From: Cydia pomonella
Taxonomy: Eukaryota > Arthropoda > Insecta > Lepidoptera > Tortricidae
Direction: 5' to 3'
NCBI RefSeq assembly: GCF_033807575.1
Contig: NC_084721.1
Location: 3,038,001 to 3,102,000, forward strand
DNA length: 64,000 nt
Each line of letters opens with the position of its first letter. Within the stretch, counting starts at the first letter, position 1. The position numbers and the translations under genes are program-made. A model generated the notes under the pieces. That model worked only from the letters and a program-made list of their open reading frames with translations, was not told where the DNA came from and did no database searches. This document shows, piece after piece, positions 63,871 through 64,000 of this stretch.

Positions 63871-64000
63871 GTCTTATGTATCTTTCTGCAGCAGTAGCAG
63901 AGAAAGCGCTATTGTTTGTCCTTGTCACAGTCTCATTTTTGAAGTGAAAACTTCTTTAGCGTCGCTGAGCACTTGTTGTGATGGGGAAAAAATGTTAAAC

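Noticed and set aside
1..64000. CRISPR arrays, bacterial operons, prophage or endogenous viral genes
   Set aside because: No regularly spaced short repeats, Shine-Dalgarno-led gene clusters, capsid, polymerase or envelope-like frames were seen. All RT frames have non-LTR architecture, with no integrase or LTR pairs.

Overview
The window is nuclear DNA from an insect, almost certainly a moth or butterfly (Lepidoptera). The evidence is its AT-rich composition, one GT-AG spliced gene, LINEs with coding sequence or tails of lepidopteran type, RTE-type tails ending in GATGATGA repeats, a tRNA-derived SINE present in several copies, and many short palindromic MITEs. There is no operon structure, CRISPR array or bacterial or phage feature. 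Family assignments come from motifs and remembered family features; no database search was run.

Host gene. I can reconstruct one complete protein-coding gene: a four-exon, minus-strand chymotrypsin-fold serine protease (10794 down to 5272). Splice phases agree at every junction and the product is 294 aa. The His/Asp/Ser triad is present. The oxyanion-hole Gly, the Cys191-Cys220 disulfide, the usual Trp-Gly of the substrate wall and the basic activation-cleavage residue are all replaced, and there is an acidic C-terminal tail. A 5'-truncated LINE sits antisense in its third intron.

Layout. 1-2650: flank, then a 5'-truncated LINE with an open RT frame. 2.9-4.8 kb: a dispersed tail repeat and an 835-bp hAT-like MITE rich in CTCGAG. 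5.3-10.8 kb: the protease gene. 11-28 kb: MITEs, LINE and RTE tails, SINE copies, an exact 128-bp tandem duplication, and no convincing host gene. 28.25-28.37 kb: two abutting perfect hairpins. 28.56-29.34 kb: a TIR-bounded element carrying a SAP-like coding remnant. 30.5-31.3 kb: a repeat expanded by tandem units. 31.8-37.8 kb: a nearly full-length minus-strand LINE (ORF1 plus endonuclease/RT), decayed by frameshifts and split in its endonuclease by a 1,840-bp Tc1/mariner-type transposon with 30-bp TIRs and a TA duplication. 39-46 kb: RTE C-termini, nested MITEs, a CpG-rich island (43.98-44.13 kb), and a LINE tail inside a palindromic MITE. 46-64 kb: tandem repeats (222-bp units; a roughly 300-bp satellite), SINEs, LINE tails, and two hAT MITEs with perfect 8-bp duplications (55.2 and 63.3 kb).

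How it fits together. Apart from the protease, this is a graveyard of nested mobile elements. Its most informative signals are structural: empty-site and duplication evidence that dates insertions, subterminal palindromic hexamers in hAT MITEs, and stem-loops in LINE 3' ends that keep pairing while their sequence changes.
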